A DNA stretch of 36,349 bases from contig NZ_BALG01000247.1 of NCBI RefSeq assembly GCF_000315235.1, positions 1-36,349 on the forward strand, written 5' to 3'. Below, piece after piece: positions 21,895 to 30,267 of this stretch. Every line of letters begins with the position of its first letter. Positions within the stretch are counted from its first letter, which is position 1. A program made the position numbers and the translations under genes. The DNA is from Paenibacillus popilliae ATCC 14706. GTDB taxonomy: Bacteria > Bacillota > Bacilli > Paenibacillales > Paenibacillaceae. The notes under the pieces were generated by a model. The model was not told where the DNA came from, searched no databases, and saw only the letters and a program-made list of their open reading frames with translations.

Positions 21895-22980
21895 TTAGAG
21901 ATAGCGCTGGAGGTCCTGCTCCTCCAGACGGGCGACCAACGCTTTGATATCCTGTGTCCGGTCTTTGCGGCAGACGAGGACAACATCATCAGTTCCGACA
22001 ATGATCAGATTTTCCGTCCCGATTGTCGTGATGAGTTGCCCCGGCTTGCCGTGAATAATGCAGCCGCTCGTATCGATGCCTTGATGGAGGCCGTGAATGA
22101 TGTTCCGGGATAAATCTTGCGGCTCGGCCCGCTCCAACGTGTTCCAATTGCCGAGATCGTCCCACCCGTAATGAACGGGAATCATATAGATGCAATTGCA
22201 TTTCTCGATGACTCCGTAATCGATAGACTGGTTCTCGATCTGGCTGTAGTGCGAATGGAGTATGCATTTATCCGGCGAAGGCTCCATCAGCACTTCCTTC
22301 ATTCTCATCAAAATATGATGCAGCTTCGGTAGATGCTGCTCGAGCAGATGCATAACGGTGGAGGCCTTCCAGATGAAGATGCCGGTGTTCCAATAGTGTC
22401 TGCCGTCGGCGAAGATGCGCCCGGCCAGCGGCAGCGGCGGCTTCTCGATGAATTGCTCCACCGCCGTCACCTGCAGGCCGGGCATCGGTTCGGCCCCGGG
22501 CGCTACCCGGATATAGCCATAGCCCGTCTCCGGGCGGGTTGGCCTCACGCCAAGCGTGACGACGCAAGCTTCATTCGCGGCGCGTTCCACTCCCGTCTGA
22601 AGCGCGGCATGAAACGCTTCCGGATCCGATACATAATGATCCGACGGCAGGGTGATGAGAACCGGATCCTCGTCTCGCAGCAGCATATGGAGCGCGGCCA
22701 GGCCGATGCAGGCGGCCGTGTCCTTAGCCATCGGTTCCACGATAATATGCTCTGGCGGAAAAGAAGGAAGCTGTTCCCGAATCAGAGAAACATATTCTGC
22801 GAGCGACACGATATGGATATGTTCAAGCGGCACACGGTGCAGCATGCGCTGCAGGGTATCGGCAAGCATGGATTGCGGGTGAAGGATAGGCAAAAACTGC
22901 TTTGGCCGGGTGGAACGGCTAAAGGGCCAGAAGCGGGTGCCTTTCCCTCCTGCCATGATCAAGGCTTTTACCGTTGTCAT
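21895..22980 (-). CDS. manC: Mannose-1-phosphate guanylyltransferase
   Basis: A 361-residue nucleotidyltransferase with the diagnostic signature ALIMAGGKGTRFWPFSRS followed by RPKQFLPI, the LITLPSDHYV motif, QFIEKPPLP and YWNTGIFIWK. It forms GDP-mannose from mannose-1-phosphate and GTP, feeding the GT4 enzymes encoded directly downstream. It is the short form without a C-terminal phosphomannose isomerase domain. Phosphomannomutase is not in the window. The ATG lies 9 bases after AGGAGG, and an upstream alternative start adds only MVL. GDP-heptose synthesis by a look-alike enzyme is the main alternative, though the length and motifs favour mannose. Confidence 0.9.
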   Translation of the reverse strand: MTTVKALIMAGGKGTRFWPFSRSTRPKQFLPILHPQSMLADTLQRMLHRVPLEHIHIVSLAEYVSLIREQLPSFPPEHIIVEPMAKDTAACIGLAALHMLLRDEDPVLITLPSDHYVSDPEAFHAALQTGVERAANEACVVTLGVRPTRPETGYGYIRVAPGAEPMPGLQVTAVEQFIEKPPLPLAGRIFADGRHYWNTGIFIWKASTVMHLLEQHLPKLHHILMRMKEVLMEPSPDKCILHSHYSQIENQSIDYGVIEKCNCIYMIPVHYGWDDLGNWNTLERAEPQDLSRNIIHGLHQGIDTSGCIIHGKPGQLITTIGTENLIIVGTDDVVLVCRKDRTQDIKALVARLEEQDLQRYL

Positions 22981-23205
22981 GAGAACCACCTCCTGGGAAC
23001 GGACTAGAGATGAACCTGATATCAGAGAGAATTATTACTACATATGTCCCAGAAGGGGAAAAGGGCACGGCGAACGTCCGGCGGATATTGGCGCCGCTGC
23101 CGTATGAGATCAGGCATGGCTGTCTATGATAAAATAAGGTAGAGTAGATTAAGAGCATCGTTGCGTTTGCAGGCGAGTACGAGATAGACAACTAGAGGTG
23201 AAAAC

Positions 23206-24258
23206 ATGCAGGATATATCGTTGGAGCAATGCCTGGCGAAGCGCGCCGCTGGCGCGTCGCTGGTTGATGTTCGTTCTCCGGGTGAGTACGCGGAATTCAC
23301 CATACCGGGGAGCATGAATATTCCGTTGTTCGCGGATGAGGAGCGGGCCGAGATCGGCACGATTTATAAGCAGGTGAGTGTAGAAGCCGCCAAGGAACGC
23401 GGCCTGGCCATCGCTTCGGCCAAGCTGCCTGCGCTGTACGCGCAGTTTCGCGATTTGAAGGGACCGGTCGTCATTTATTGCTGGCGCGGCGGAATGCGGA
23501 GCCGCACGATGGCTACCGTGATGTCACTGATGGGACTGAAGACGTTCCGGCTTCACGGCGGCATCCGTTCTTACCGCCGATGGGTGCAATCGACGCTGTC
23601 CGCGTACCGGCTGCAGGCCCCGTGCATCGTGCTCGCTGGCCATACCGGGACAGGCAAGACGCAGCTTCTGCAGCGGCTGCGGGAGGACGAATATCCCGTG
23701 CTGGATCTGGAGGGCTTGGCAGGGCACCGCGGATCGATCTTCGGACATATCGGATTGGAGCCGAGCAACCAGAAGAAATTCGAGGCGCTGCTGCTCGATG
23801 AACTGCTGAAGCTGGAAGCGGAGAAGAAGCCTTATTTGCTGATCGAAGGGGAGAGCCGCCGAATCGGCAAGGTCGTGCTGCCGGAATTCCTGGTGGAAGC
23901 GAAACGCACCGGCACCGTTTTCACCGTGCGCATGCCGGTTCAGGAGCGCGTCCGCAATCTAATGGCCGACTACCAGCCGGAGCAGCATGCGGAGAAGGTG
24001 AAGGAATCGTTCGAGTGGATTCGCCGGCGCATGCATACGCCTGCTGCGCGCGAGGTGGAGTCCGCGCTGGAGGACGGCCGCTATGACGACGTTGCGGCGC
24101 TGCTGCTGGAGTATTATTATGATCCGCGCTATGAGCATGCGGCGCTCCAATACGATCGGGAGCCTATTGTCATCGACGCGGCGGATGTCAATGATGCCTA
24201 TACGAAAGTGGTGCCGCTGCTGCGTGGACGCAATGTTCCGCCGGCACGTTCCGTCTAA
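23206..24258 (+). CDS. mnmH: tRNA 2-selenouridine synthase
   Basis: A 350-residue protein with an N-terminal rhodanese domain (DVRSPGEYAEFTIPGSMNIP, catalytic C92 in IYCWRGGMRSR) and a C-terminal P-loop domain (GHTGTGKT at 145-152). This is the exact architecture of MnmH/SelU. The enzyme geranylates 2-thiouridine at the wobble position of Lys, Glu and Gln tRNAs and replaces sulfur with selenium from selenophosphate. SelD is not in the window. It is a stand-alone housekeeping gene with GAGGTG about 5 bases before ATG, divergent from manC and unrelated to the glycan genes around it. Confidence 0.93.
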   Translation: MQDISLEQCLAKRAAGASLVDVRSPGEYAEFTIPGSMNIPLFADEERAEIGTIYKQVSVEAAKERGLAIASAKLPALYAQFRDLKGPVVIYCWRGGMRSRTMATVMSLMGLKTFRLHGGIRSYRRWVQSTLSAYRLQAPCIVLAGHTGTGKTQLLQRLREDEYPVLDLEGLAGHRGSIFGHIGLEPSNQKKFEALLLDELLKLEAEKKPYLLIEGESRRIGKVVLPEFLVEAKRTGTVFTVRMPVQERVRNLMADYQPEQHAEKVKESFEWIRRRMHTPAAREVESALEDGRYDDVAALLLEYYYDPRYEHAALQYDREPIVIDAADVNDAYTKVVPLLRGRNVPPARSV

Positions 24259-24344
24259 ATGAGGAAGGAAACAGGATAAAAATGCCGAAGCGGGATGCGA
24301 TTGCGCTCCATGCGAATGATGCGGGCGAAGTCGGACTGGGGTTA

Positions 24345-24381
24345 ATAAAAAAAGCGAAACGGCGAGGTATGCCCTCGCCGT
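24345..24381 (-). terminator. Intrinsic terminator for the NYN gene
   Basis: ACGGCGAGG/CCTCGCCGT form a 9-bp stem with a 5-base loop. On the minus strand this is followed by TTCGCTTTTTTT. It lies about 110 bases beyond the NYN gene and faces the mnmH 3' end, where it could stop + strand transcription less efficiently. Confidence 0.75.
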
Positions 24382-24488
24382 CTCTAACGAATCAATTGTA
24401 ACGTATATATATAACGTATGTTGAATTAACGAATAATAAAGTTATGGATAAATTATATTATCGCTTATTGTCGGTGTCAATCTAAATT

Positions 24489-25532
24489 TTATGGAGTCTG
24501 TACTGCAGTGAGTAAAGGTGTAATCCTAACTTTGCCAGCCTGAGACAATATGATTGATTTTTTGGCTTCTCCGTTAGAAAGGTACTTCGTACCTGTTGTA
24601 ATCAAGTTTTGAATTTCTAGTCGTTCAAGCAGCTCGCTTGCTTGTTTTGTCGGCAAGCCAAAAGACATTGTAAATTGCTTTTTTAGGTACTTGGAGCCTA
24701 AATATAATTCAGTTTCCTTAAATTGAGCATGCCAAGAATTTATTATCAACAATGCCTTATCTATAAGTCCTTCTACTTCATATGTCTTTACATCGACATT
24801 CAAGAGTTTCAATAAATCCTCACTGTAATGGGGATAGGTGGTTATATCCACGTGCTTGGGAGCAGAATCAGAGGTGTAATAAAGCTCTACGCGGATACCT
24901 TTGTAAACGAGTCTGCTTATTACTGGAATCATATCGCTGTCAGCTGTTACAATAACGTAACATGTAGTATTGGGATCTTTGTATGTGTGTTCTATAGCGT
25001 CTATACAAAGTTCAATATCTGAAGAATTTTTTCTTTGATCTACATCTTTCCCATTGGAATAAACATGCCGTAATTGTACTCGTTTTTTCTGAAGACTAGT
25101 TAAATCCGTTTTTATCTTTTCAAAATCTGCATATGCTCTAAAGGTTCTTACTTTATCTTTCCCGTATCTATTCCATAGTTGGTCAAATAAATTCTTTTCT
25201 GGTTCTAGGTGATTCGGATGATGTGAATGATTTTGAGTCAGACTCCAGTACACGTTATCATAGTCCACGAATATAGCTACATTGTCCATCTTGCTTTTAC
25301 TATGCATAGCTTTAAATGTATTTACTGTGGATTTTCCAATTAAATCGCCAAGTAAATTAATAGCAGTTGGGCCGTCTAATGAATCACCTCTCTGGGAAGC
25401 TCTATCATCTACATAAACAACTTCTTCTGCTTCCATTTCAACGCGGGTTCCCTTTCCTTTTGTTTCCTTACTTGAAGCTTGTTCAATTGACATGTTACCC
25501 CCGTTGCCAAAAGATTGTAAAAGTCTATACAT
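24489..25532 (-). CDS. NYN-domain (LabA/DUF88-like) putative ribonuclease
   Basis: A 347-residue protein. Residues about 1-80 are charged and unstructured. The NYN PIN-like nuclease domain (about 85-235) shows VAIFVDYDNVYW, the acidic SSDIELCIDAIEH and VIVTADSDMIPVISRLVYKGI, giving the conserved Asp set for metal-dependent RNA cleavage. The last 100 residues look helical and winged-helix-like (FTMSFGLPTKQASELLERLEI), perhaps an RNA-binding module. Its start lies in the debris of a TnpB gene: site AGGAAG, 10 bases before the ATG. A later ATG (25493) has only GGGGGT at 3 bases. Composition is AT-rich unlike its neighbours, suggesting transfer; a role in defence or RNA decay is possible but not shown. 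Confidence 0.85.
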   Translation of the reverse strand: MYRLLQSFGNGGNMSIEQASSKETKGKGTRVEMEAEEVVYVDDRASQRGDSLDGPTAINLLGDLIGKSTVNTFKAMHSKSKMDNVAIFVDYDNVYWSLTQNHSHHPNHLEPEKNLFDQLWNRYGKDKVRTFRAYADFEKIKTDLTSLQKKRVQLRHVYSNGKDVDQRKNSSDIELCIDAIEHTYKDPNTTCYVIVTADSDMIPVISRLVYKGIRVELYYTSDSAPKHVDITTYPHYSEDLLKLLNVDVKTYEVEGLIDKALLIINSWHAQFKETELYLGSKYLKKQFTMSFGLPTKQASELLERLEIQNLITTGTKYLSNGEAKKSIILSQAGKVRITPLLTAVQTP

Positions 25533-25544
25533 CTATTGTTTGCT

Positions 25545-25770
25545 TCCTGCTTCTACGTGCCTGCTTTTGCCTAAAACGGATATTCGTTAGCCTTCGATGT
25601 AGCAAACGTACGGACTTCTCGACTTTTACAATGTTGCATGTTTTGACAAAACGGTTCCCTCCTTATTCATCTCGTACTTGCGAGAAACTTGTCGCTGCAA
25701 CCTACGAAGACGTTTCTCGGCTTTCTTCCCTGCTTTTGCTTTGTTGATATTTCGGAACGTCATGCCATTA
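25545..25770 (-). pseudogene. TnpB (IS200/IS605 OrfB) relic, frameshifted
   Basis: One frame reads SNGMTFRNINKAKAGKKAEKR then LRRLQRQVSRKYEMNKEG, a typical TnpB segment. After a frameshift near 25650 the homology continues in another frame as RFVKTCNIVKVEKSVRLLHRRLTNIR. The RuvC and zinc-finger parts and the rest of the element are gone. It is an old insertion directly in front of the NYN gene. Confidence 0.8.
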
Positions 25771-25938
25771 GATATAAAATAATTCGACGTTTTCCAATAA
25801 AACCCTTCCCAATCCACAAATAAATACTTTTTTATAAAATAAGGATATAATAAAAAAGAAAACCAAAATCATGCGATTTGCCGGATTCAGTACATAACTA
25901 CCCAACTATAGTGATATGGCTGTTGAGGAGTGACTGGC

Positions 25939-26004
25939 GTGGTGGAAGTGAAGAAAATTGCGGTTATTGCGGGGGACGGCGCGATGGGCGACTTGGCGAA
26001 TTGA
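25939..26004 (+). pseudogene. Possible 5' fragment of leuB
   Basis: Twenty-one codons from GTG read VEVKKIAVIAGDGAMGDLAN and then stop. The piece KKIAVIAGDG matches the N-terminal signature of 3-isopropylmalate dehydrogenase (usually KKIAVIAGDGIGPEV), after which homology ends abruptly. A weak GGAG site precedes it. It may be a relic of a broken gene beside the island, or chance; the match is short. Confidence 0.35.
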
Positions 26005-26082
26005 ATACGACACAGGAGGCATGCACGATGTGGGAACGGAGGCAAAGAATGCATGCCTTCTTGCTATTCAAAGAATCTGCTC

Positions 26083-26100
26083 AGGATGCTTCGGCATCCT
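26083..26100. terminator. UUCG-capped hairpin beyond the GT4 gene
   Basis: AGGATGC-ttcg-GCATCCT is a perfect 7-bp stem capped by a stable UUCG-type tetraloop on the + strand. It lies about 30 bases past the stop of the minus-strand GT4 gene. A clear T-run is missing on both strands. A second, looser pair, GGCATGCA/TGCATGCC, lies just to its left (26018-26058). Confidence 0.5.
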
Positions 26101-26132
26101 AAAGCTAGATATACGCCAGCACGCTATCGCGC

Positions 26133-27245
26133 TTAACGGGCAAATGAGCAGCGCGTCAAGCCCGACAGCGCCTGAAGGAGCTCCTGGGCCGCATGGTCAG
26201 GGGAGAAATGTGCTATCGTATGCTGCTTCGCGATCAGTCCCTTCAGCGCCGCCTCATCATAGTGCGACAGGACGTGGCGCAGAATGCGTCGCAGGTCGCT
26301 GCCCGACGGCTCCGCCCACAACTGATCGGCTTGATACCCGTTGTAATAATGTTGCGGTTTGACGGGCACCAGATGATAAGGAATGACGAAGCAGTTGTAT
26401 TCATTTAAGAAATCCATATGGCCGCCCCATCCGGTCGCAATGACCGGAACGCCTCTCATCGCTGCTTCCAGGACCGGATACCCGACGCCCTCTCCCCGGC
26501 TTGGCAGGACGAAGGCATGGCTGCTCCGGTATAACGCATCCATTTCCATCTCGCTGCGCAGCTCTAGATCAATATAGACCGGAGCGGGAACATGGGGGAG
26601 CCGCTGCTCCTGCTTCATCCGCTCGACTTCATGCAGTACATCTGCGTTGCCGGCGGTCTTGATGATGAGACATACTTGATCGGCCGCCGTGAACTCGTTC
26701 CAGAATGCCTTCAACAGCACGTCGATACCCTTGCGCTCAATCCAGGAGCAGACGCTGAGGAAGCGGAACGGGGGCAAGGCGTAAATATAGGGTGGCGCAG
26801 CCTGCGGGGAAGGCGGGCGGTACGGCTCCATCAGGCACGGCCGTATGTAAATCAGGGGAACCGTAACGCCTGAATTGCGGAATACGCCGATATTATGCGT
26901 GCTAGGCAAAAATACGCCGCTCATTTGATTGGCTTGCCGAACCCAAGAATTCGGTATTTTCGAGGTTTCCCAATAGGTAAATCCGAAGGAGGGACGAATT
27001 CTTCTCTGCCACATCTCCGGAATGTAGTGATAAATATGGATCCGCTGCCGGGCCGATGGAGGCTTGGCTTGCAGATGCTCCAAGACGTCCCGCTGCTCCT
27101 GCGGAAGCTCGATTGGGGGAAGAGCGGAATGGCTGACGAGCTTCACGTCGGCGCCGCGATCGTGGAGAGCCATGACATATTGTCTGGTTGCCTTCGCATA
27201 GCCGGTTGAATCGAATGCATTGCCGTGCCACACAATTTGAGCCAT
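26133..27245 (-). CDS. GT4 family glycosyltransferase, STGYA type
   Basis: A 370-residue GT-B enzyme, sister of the 20751-21863 protein. It starts WHGNAFDSTGYAKATRQYVM, has FLSVCSWIERKGIDVLLKAFWNEF in the donor domain and GEGVGYPVLEAAMRG as E-x7-E, then IATGWGGHMDFLNEY. It presumably transfers a sugar to the same glycan. GGGAGG is 9 bases before the ATG. Divergent from the + strand GT4 gene across a 132-base region containing both start sites. Confidence 0.92.
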   Translation of the reverse strand: MAQIVWHGNAFDSTGYAKATRQYVMALHDRGADVKLVSHSALPPIELPQEQRDVLEHLQAKPPSARQRIHIYHYIPEMWQRRIRPSFGFTYWETSKIPNSWVRQANQMSGVFLPSTHNIGVFRNSGVTVPLIYIRPCLMEPYRPPSPQAAPPYIYALPPFRFLSVCSWIERKGIDVLLKAFWNEFTAADQVCLIIKTAGNADVLHEVERMKQEQRLPHVPAPVYIDLELRSEMEMDALYRSSHAFVLPSRGEGVGYPVLEAAMRGVPVIATGWGGHMDFLNEYNCFVIPYHLVPVKPQHYYNGYQADQLWAEPSGSDLRRILRHVLSHYDEAALKGLIAKQHTIAHFSPDHAAQELLQALSGLTRCSFAR

Positions 27246-27377
27246 CGAACATTACCTCCCTTATTTTTCCAGAATGACACTGTCCACACATTTTCGGGCT
27301 CTGCCCCGCATATTCATTAACCATGTTGAGGATGGAATTCAGTTCATGGGTCATACGCAGCGAGGAGGACCGGCGAC

Positions 27378-28541
27378 ATGAAGATTGTGATATGGTGCGC
27401 ACATCTGATTTCCGTAGGCGGGGGGGCCCGGCTGCTGTCGAATTTGCTGCCTGCCATGGCCAGGCAAGCAGGCATTGAGCGGGTCAGGCTCGTCATCTCC
27501 GCCGAGACGCAATTCCGCGACAGGTTGAACGGCATAAGCAATCCGAAAATGGAGATCGCCTATTTCAGCGGAAGCATTCAGTCGGCGGAAGGGCAGGACC
27601 TTCTTCAGGATACGCATGTCGTTTATTTTTTTTGGCCGCACGGGCCTGAATATGTCCCGATTGGGCTGCCGACGATCTGCACGTTTCATGATACGACGGT
27701 GCTTGATTATGTGCCCCCGTTTTTAAGTGGCTCTGTCGTAATGCATGTCTGGAGGGCCGCCAAGGAATGGTTGGATAACATGACGTCTATCGTCGTCTCC
27801 TCCCATCATGTCAAGGGCAGGCTGATTCAGCATTTCGGCCCTTCGTGCGAAGCCGCCACCGTGATCGAGCATGCGATCGTACCTGCCCCGACATTGGCGG
27901 CAGGCGAACTGAGCCCGGGCGCAGCCGCCCGTATCCCGCAGCAATATATTTTGCACCCGAGCAACATTTCTCCGCACAAAAACCATTACAATTTGCTCCT
28001 GGCTTACTCCCGATTTCGTGAAACGTATCCGATTCCCCTGATATTGTTCGGGCATAATACGGAGCTGCTGCGAAGCGTGCCGCCGCTATGGCCAGATCAG
28101 ATGTACATTCCGACGCTGGTGTCGCTCATCCGCCGGACGGGTCTGAAGCTGGACGAACATATTTATCCGCTCGGCTTCGTCCCGGACAACGATGTCATTC
28201 CGCTTGTGCGTCAGGCCCAGGCGCTGATTATGCCGAGCCTGTCGGAAGGCGGCGGGAGCTATCCCGTGGAAGAAGCATTGAAGCTGGGCGTGCCCGTGCT
28301 GTGCTCCGACATCCCTGTTATGCGCGAGCATCTGTCAAGGCACAGCGCCGAGGTCGTCTGGTTCGACCCGGAATCGCCGGACGCGATCACAAGGGCGCTT
28401 GAACAACTGTTCGGCAATTACGCGCATTACAAAGCTTCCGCGATGGGCGGCATTCACGATTCTTCCGAGACGTGGAACGATATCGCCCTCAAATATATTC
28501 TCGTCTTCCATCGCGCTTATCAGAAATATCACCGCTTGTAA
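27378..28541 (+). CDS. GT4 family glycosyltransferase
   Basis: A 387-residue GT-B enzyme. Visible motifs are IVIWCAHLISVGGGARLLSNLL (acceptor-domain glycine loop), ICTFHDTTVLDY, YILHPSNISPHKNHYNLLLAY (donor domain start) and SEGGGSYPVEEALKLG with the E-x7-E pair. The HPSNISPHKN block resembles mannosyltransferases of polysaccharide pathways. AGGAGG precedes the ATG at about 9 bases. Its stop lies 10 bases from that of the minus-strand neighbour, with no terminator between them, so antisense read-through is likely. Confidence 0.9.
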   Translation: MKIVIWCAHLISVGGGARLLSNLLPAMARQAGIERVRLVISAETQFRDRLNGISNPKMEIAYFSGSIQSAEGQDLLQDTHVVYFFWPHGPEYVPIGLPTICTFHDTTVLDYVPPFLSGSVVMHVWRAAKEWLDNMTSIVVSSHHVKGRLIQHFGPSCEAATVIEHAIVPAPTLAAGELSPGAAARIPQQYILHPSNISPHKNHYNLLLAYSRFRETYPIPLILFGHNTELLRSVPPLWPDQMYIPTLVSLIRRTGLKLDEHIYPLGFVPDNDVIPLVRQAQALIMPSLSEGGGSYPVEEALKLGVPVLCSDIPVMREHLSRHSAEVVWFDPESPDAITRALEQLFGNYAHYKASAMGGIHDSSETWNDIALKYILVFHRAYQKYHRL

Positions 28542-28551
28542 TGGAGATGAT

Positions 28552-30246
28552 TCAGCCGCCTGCCGCGGCGGCGAGCTTGATGAGGGCGTAATATTCGGCG
28601 GCGACATCGTTCCAGGAGCGCTGCATCGCATGGAATATCGCGGACTGCTGACGGGGCAGCAATTGATTCCGGTGCAGCCACAGCCCGCGGATGGCGACCT
28701 CCATTTCCTCCAGCGAATAGGGATTGAAGGCCAGAAATCCTTCCATATCCTGAATCAGTTCTTGTGTTACTTCAAGCTGACTGACCGCCACCGGAGTTCC
28801 CATCGTCAACGATTCCATTATCGGAAACGGACAACTGCCTTCAAACAGCGTGGGGACAATGGTGCCGACGGCATACTGGTACAAGGAAGGAATATGGAAC
28901 TTCGGAATCCGGCCGATAAAGCGGACGCTGCTGCGAATTTCTTCATTCTGGCATTGCAGGAGAAGCTGTATCACTTCGGCCCGCTTCGGGTTGTTGCTCA
29001 AATCATCAGTAAACACGAGACGCAGGCGGGATGCGAATCCGTCCGGCGAATGCCTGTACCGGAGAAAGGCGGCGATAAGGCGCTCGAAGTTTTTGTGAAG
29101 ACGGAGGACCGACGGGAATACAATATAAGGCTCGAAGAGCTGATACGCCGCCCGGAATGCCGCTTCAGGAACAGGAGGGAAGGACTGGTATTCGCTGCTG
29201 GGCGGGGCCAGGCGAATCACGTGGGTCTTGGCCAGAGGCATTCCTCCCAGGGCGACGGCGTGATGCAGTCGGACATATTGAGAGCTGGATACGATGGCCG
29301 CAGCTCTGTCCATCACATCGTAGGCATTACGATCAACCCAGTGGCAGAACTCAGGCTGGATAGAATAATACAAATCTCTGAATTGGTGATGGACGAGATC
29401 GTGCAGGCATAGAATGTATGGCTTCTCTAGATGCAAGGCCAGTTCGAGCGAGACGATGGGAACAATCCATACCTCAACGGGAACGTGACCATTTATCCAG
29501 CCCATGTTATTGGAGCCGACAATCCGACAGCGGCCCGGAAAGCGGGCATTCAATCCATCGAATGTGTTGCGGGTGTCGCCTTCATTGTACTGCGTCGTTG
29601 CAATGTGAACGACCGTATCGTGGCGTATCGTCAGCAAGCCTTCGATAAGCCGGTACAGAAATCTACCAATTCCTTCCCCCTCGAGGGCGAGGGGATGGGG
29701 GTAGCCCAGGAAGACGCCGATCTGTGTTACAGGAATGCTCCCGCTTCTTCCCGTTGCAGCCTGATGCAACTGCTGCGGAAGGGGAGGGAGATTCGGTCTG
29801 GCAAGAAGCCGCTGGCATTCCTCCGACAAGACGAAGGTCCTTAGCAGCGCCTTGCGCGGGGTTCCGGAAGAGAGCGTGCGCGAATGCCCCTCCATCCCCA
29901 TCGGATCAGGGTCACGCCCAAGCAGTTCTGCATATAAAGAGTGAAGGAAAAAGAGTGGTTCAGCAGTATAAAAGGATTGAATCCGGCTGGCGAAGGTGCC
30001 TTGCTGCTGGGGAATGAGCGTGATGGCCGGTCGGTGGTACAACTGTTCGGCTTCCTCGCTGCACATCACGCTCACCGCGACCGTGACCTTGCCTGTCCGC
30101 AGGGACAGAAGCCTGCCGTAATGCTGCAGCTCGGCTTCTCCCGGTTCCCGGTGAAGCATCTGAATGTACATATGCCGGATAAAATCATTCCCTTCCCGTC
30201 GCAACAGCTCATATAAGTGATGAATGATTCGATTATGACGGCTCAA
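28552..30246 (-). CDS. DUF4214-containing GT4 glycosyltransferase
   Basis: A 564-residue protein with two DUF4214 repeats (about 18-66, FIRHMYIQMLHREPGEAELQ; and 95-145, FLHSLYAELLGRDPD) followed by a GT4 module (about 170-560). In the latter, YILCLHDLVHHQF, VFPSVLRLHKNFERLI and TLFEGSCPFPIMESLTMGTP are seen. The donor motif has E-x8-E spacing rather than the usual x7, caused by an extra residue. The DUF4214 pair is the same as in the large fusion enzyme and may target both to one acceptor or complex. The start is TTG with GGGAGG 7 bases upstream. Confidence 0.9.
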   Translation of the reverse strand: MSRHNRIIHHLYELLRREGNDFIRHMYIQMLHREPGEAELQHYGRLLSLRTGKVTVAVSVMCSEEAEQLYHRPAITLIPQQQGTFASRIQSFYTAEPLFFLHSLYAELLGRDPDPMGMEGHSRTLSSGTPRKALLRTFVLSEECQRLLARPNLPPLPQQLHQAATGRSGSIPVTQIGVFLGYPHPLALEGEGIGRFLYRLIEGLLTIRHDTVVHIATTQYNEGDTRNTFDGLNARFPGRCRIVGSNNMGWINGHVPVEVWIVPIVSLELALHLEKPYILCLHDLVHHQFRDLYYSIQPEFCHWVDRNAYDVMDRAAAIVSSSQYVRLHHAVALGGMPLAKTHVIRLAPPSSEYQSFPPVPEAAFRAAYQLFEPYIVFPSVLRLHKNFERLIAAFLRYRHSPDGFASRLRLVFTDDLSNNPKRAEVIQLLLQCQNEEIRSSVRFIGRIPKFHIPSLYQYAVGTIVPTLFEGSCPFPIMESLTMGTPVAVSQLEVTQELIQDMEGFLAFNPYSLEEMEVAIRGLWLHRNQLLPRQQSAIFHAMQRSWNDVAAEYYALIKLAAAAGG

Positions 30247-30267
30247 CCTTCTCCCTCCCTTCCAGCT

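Noticed and set aside
26028-26102. 24-codon frame starting MWERRQRMHAF with a good AGGAGG site
   Set aside because: Too short and without any recognisable motif to call as a gene; it overlaps hairpin sequence and is mentioned only with the leuB-like stump.
28399-29412. 337-codon + strand frame over the DUF4214-GT4 gene
   Set aside because: It begins inside the 3' end of the preceding GT4 gene, has no ribosome site or domain, and lies antisense to a clear GT4 protein.
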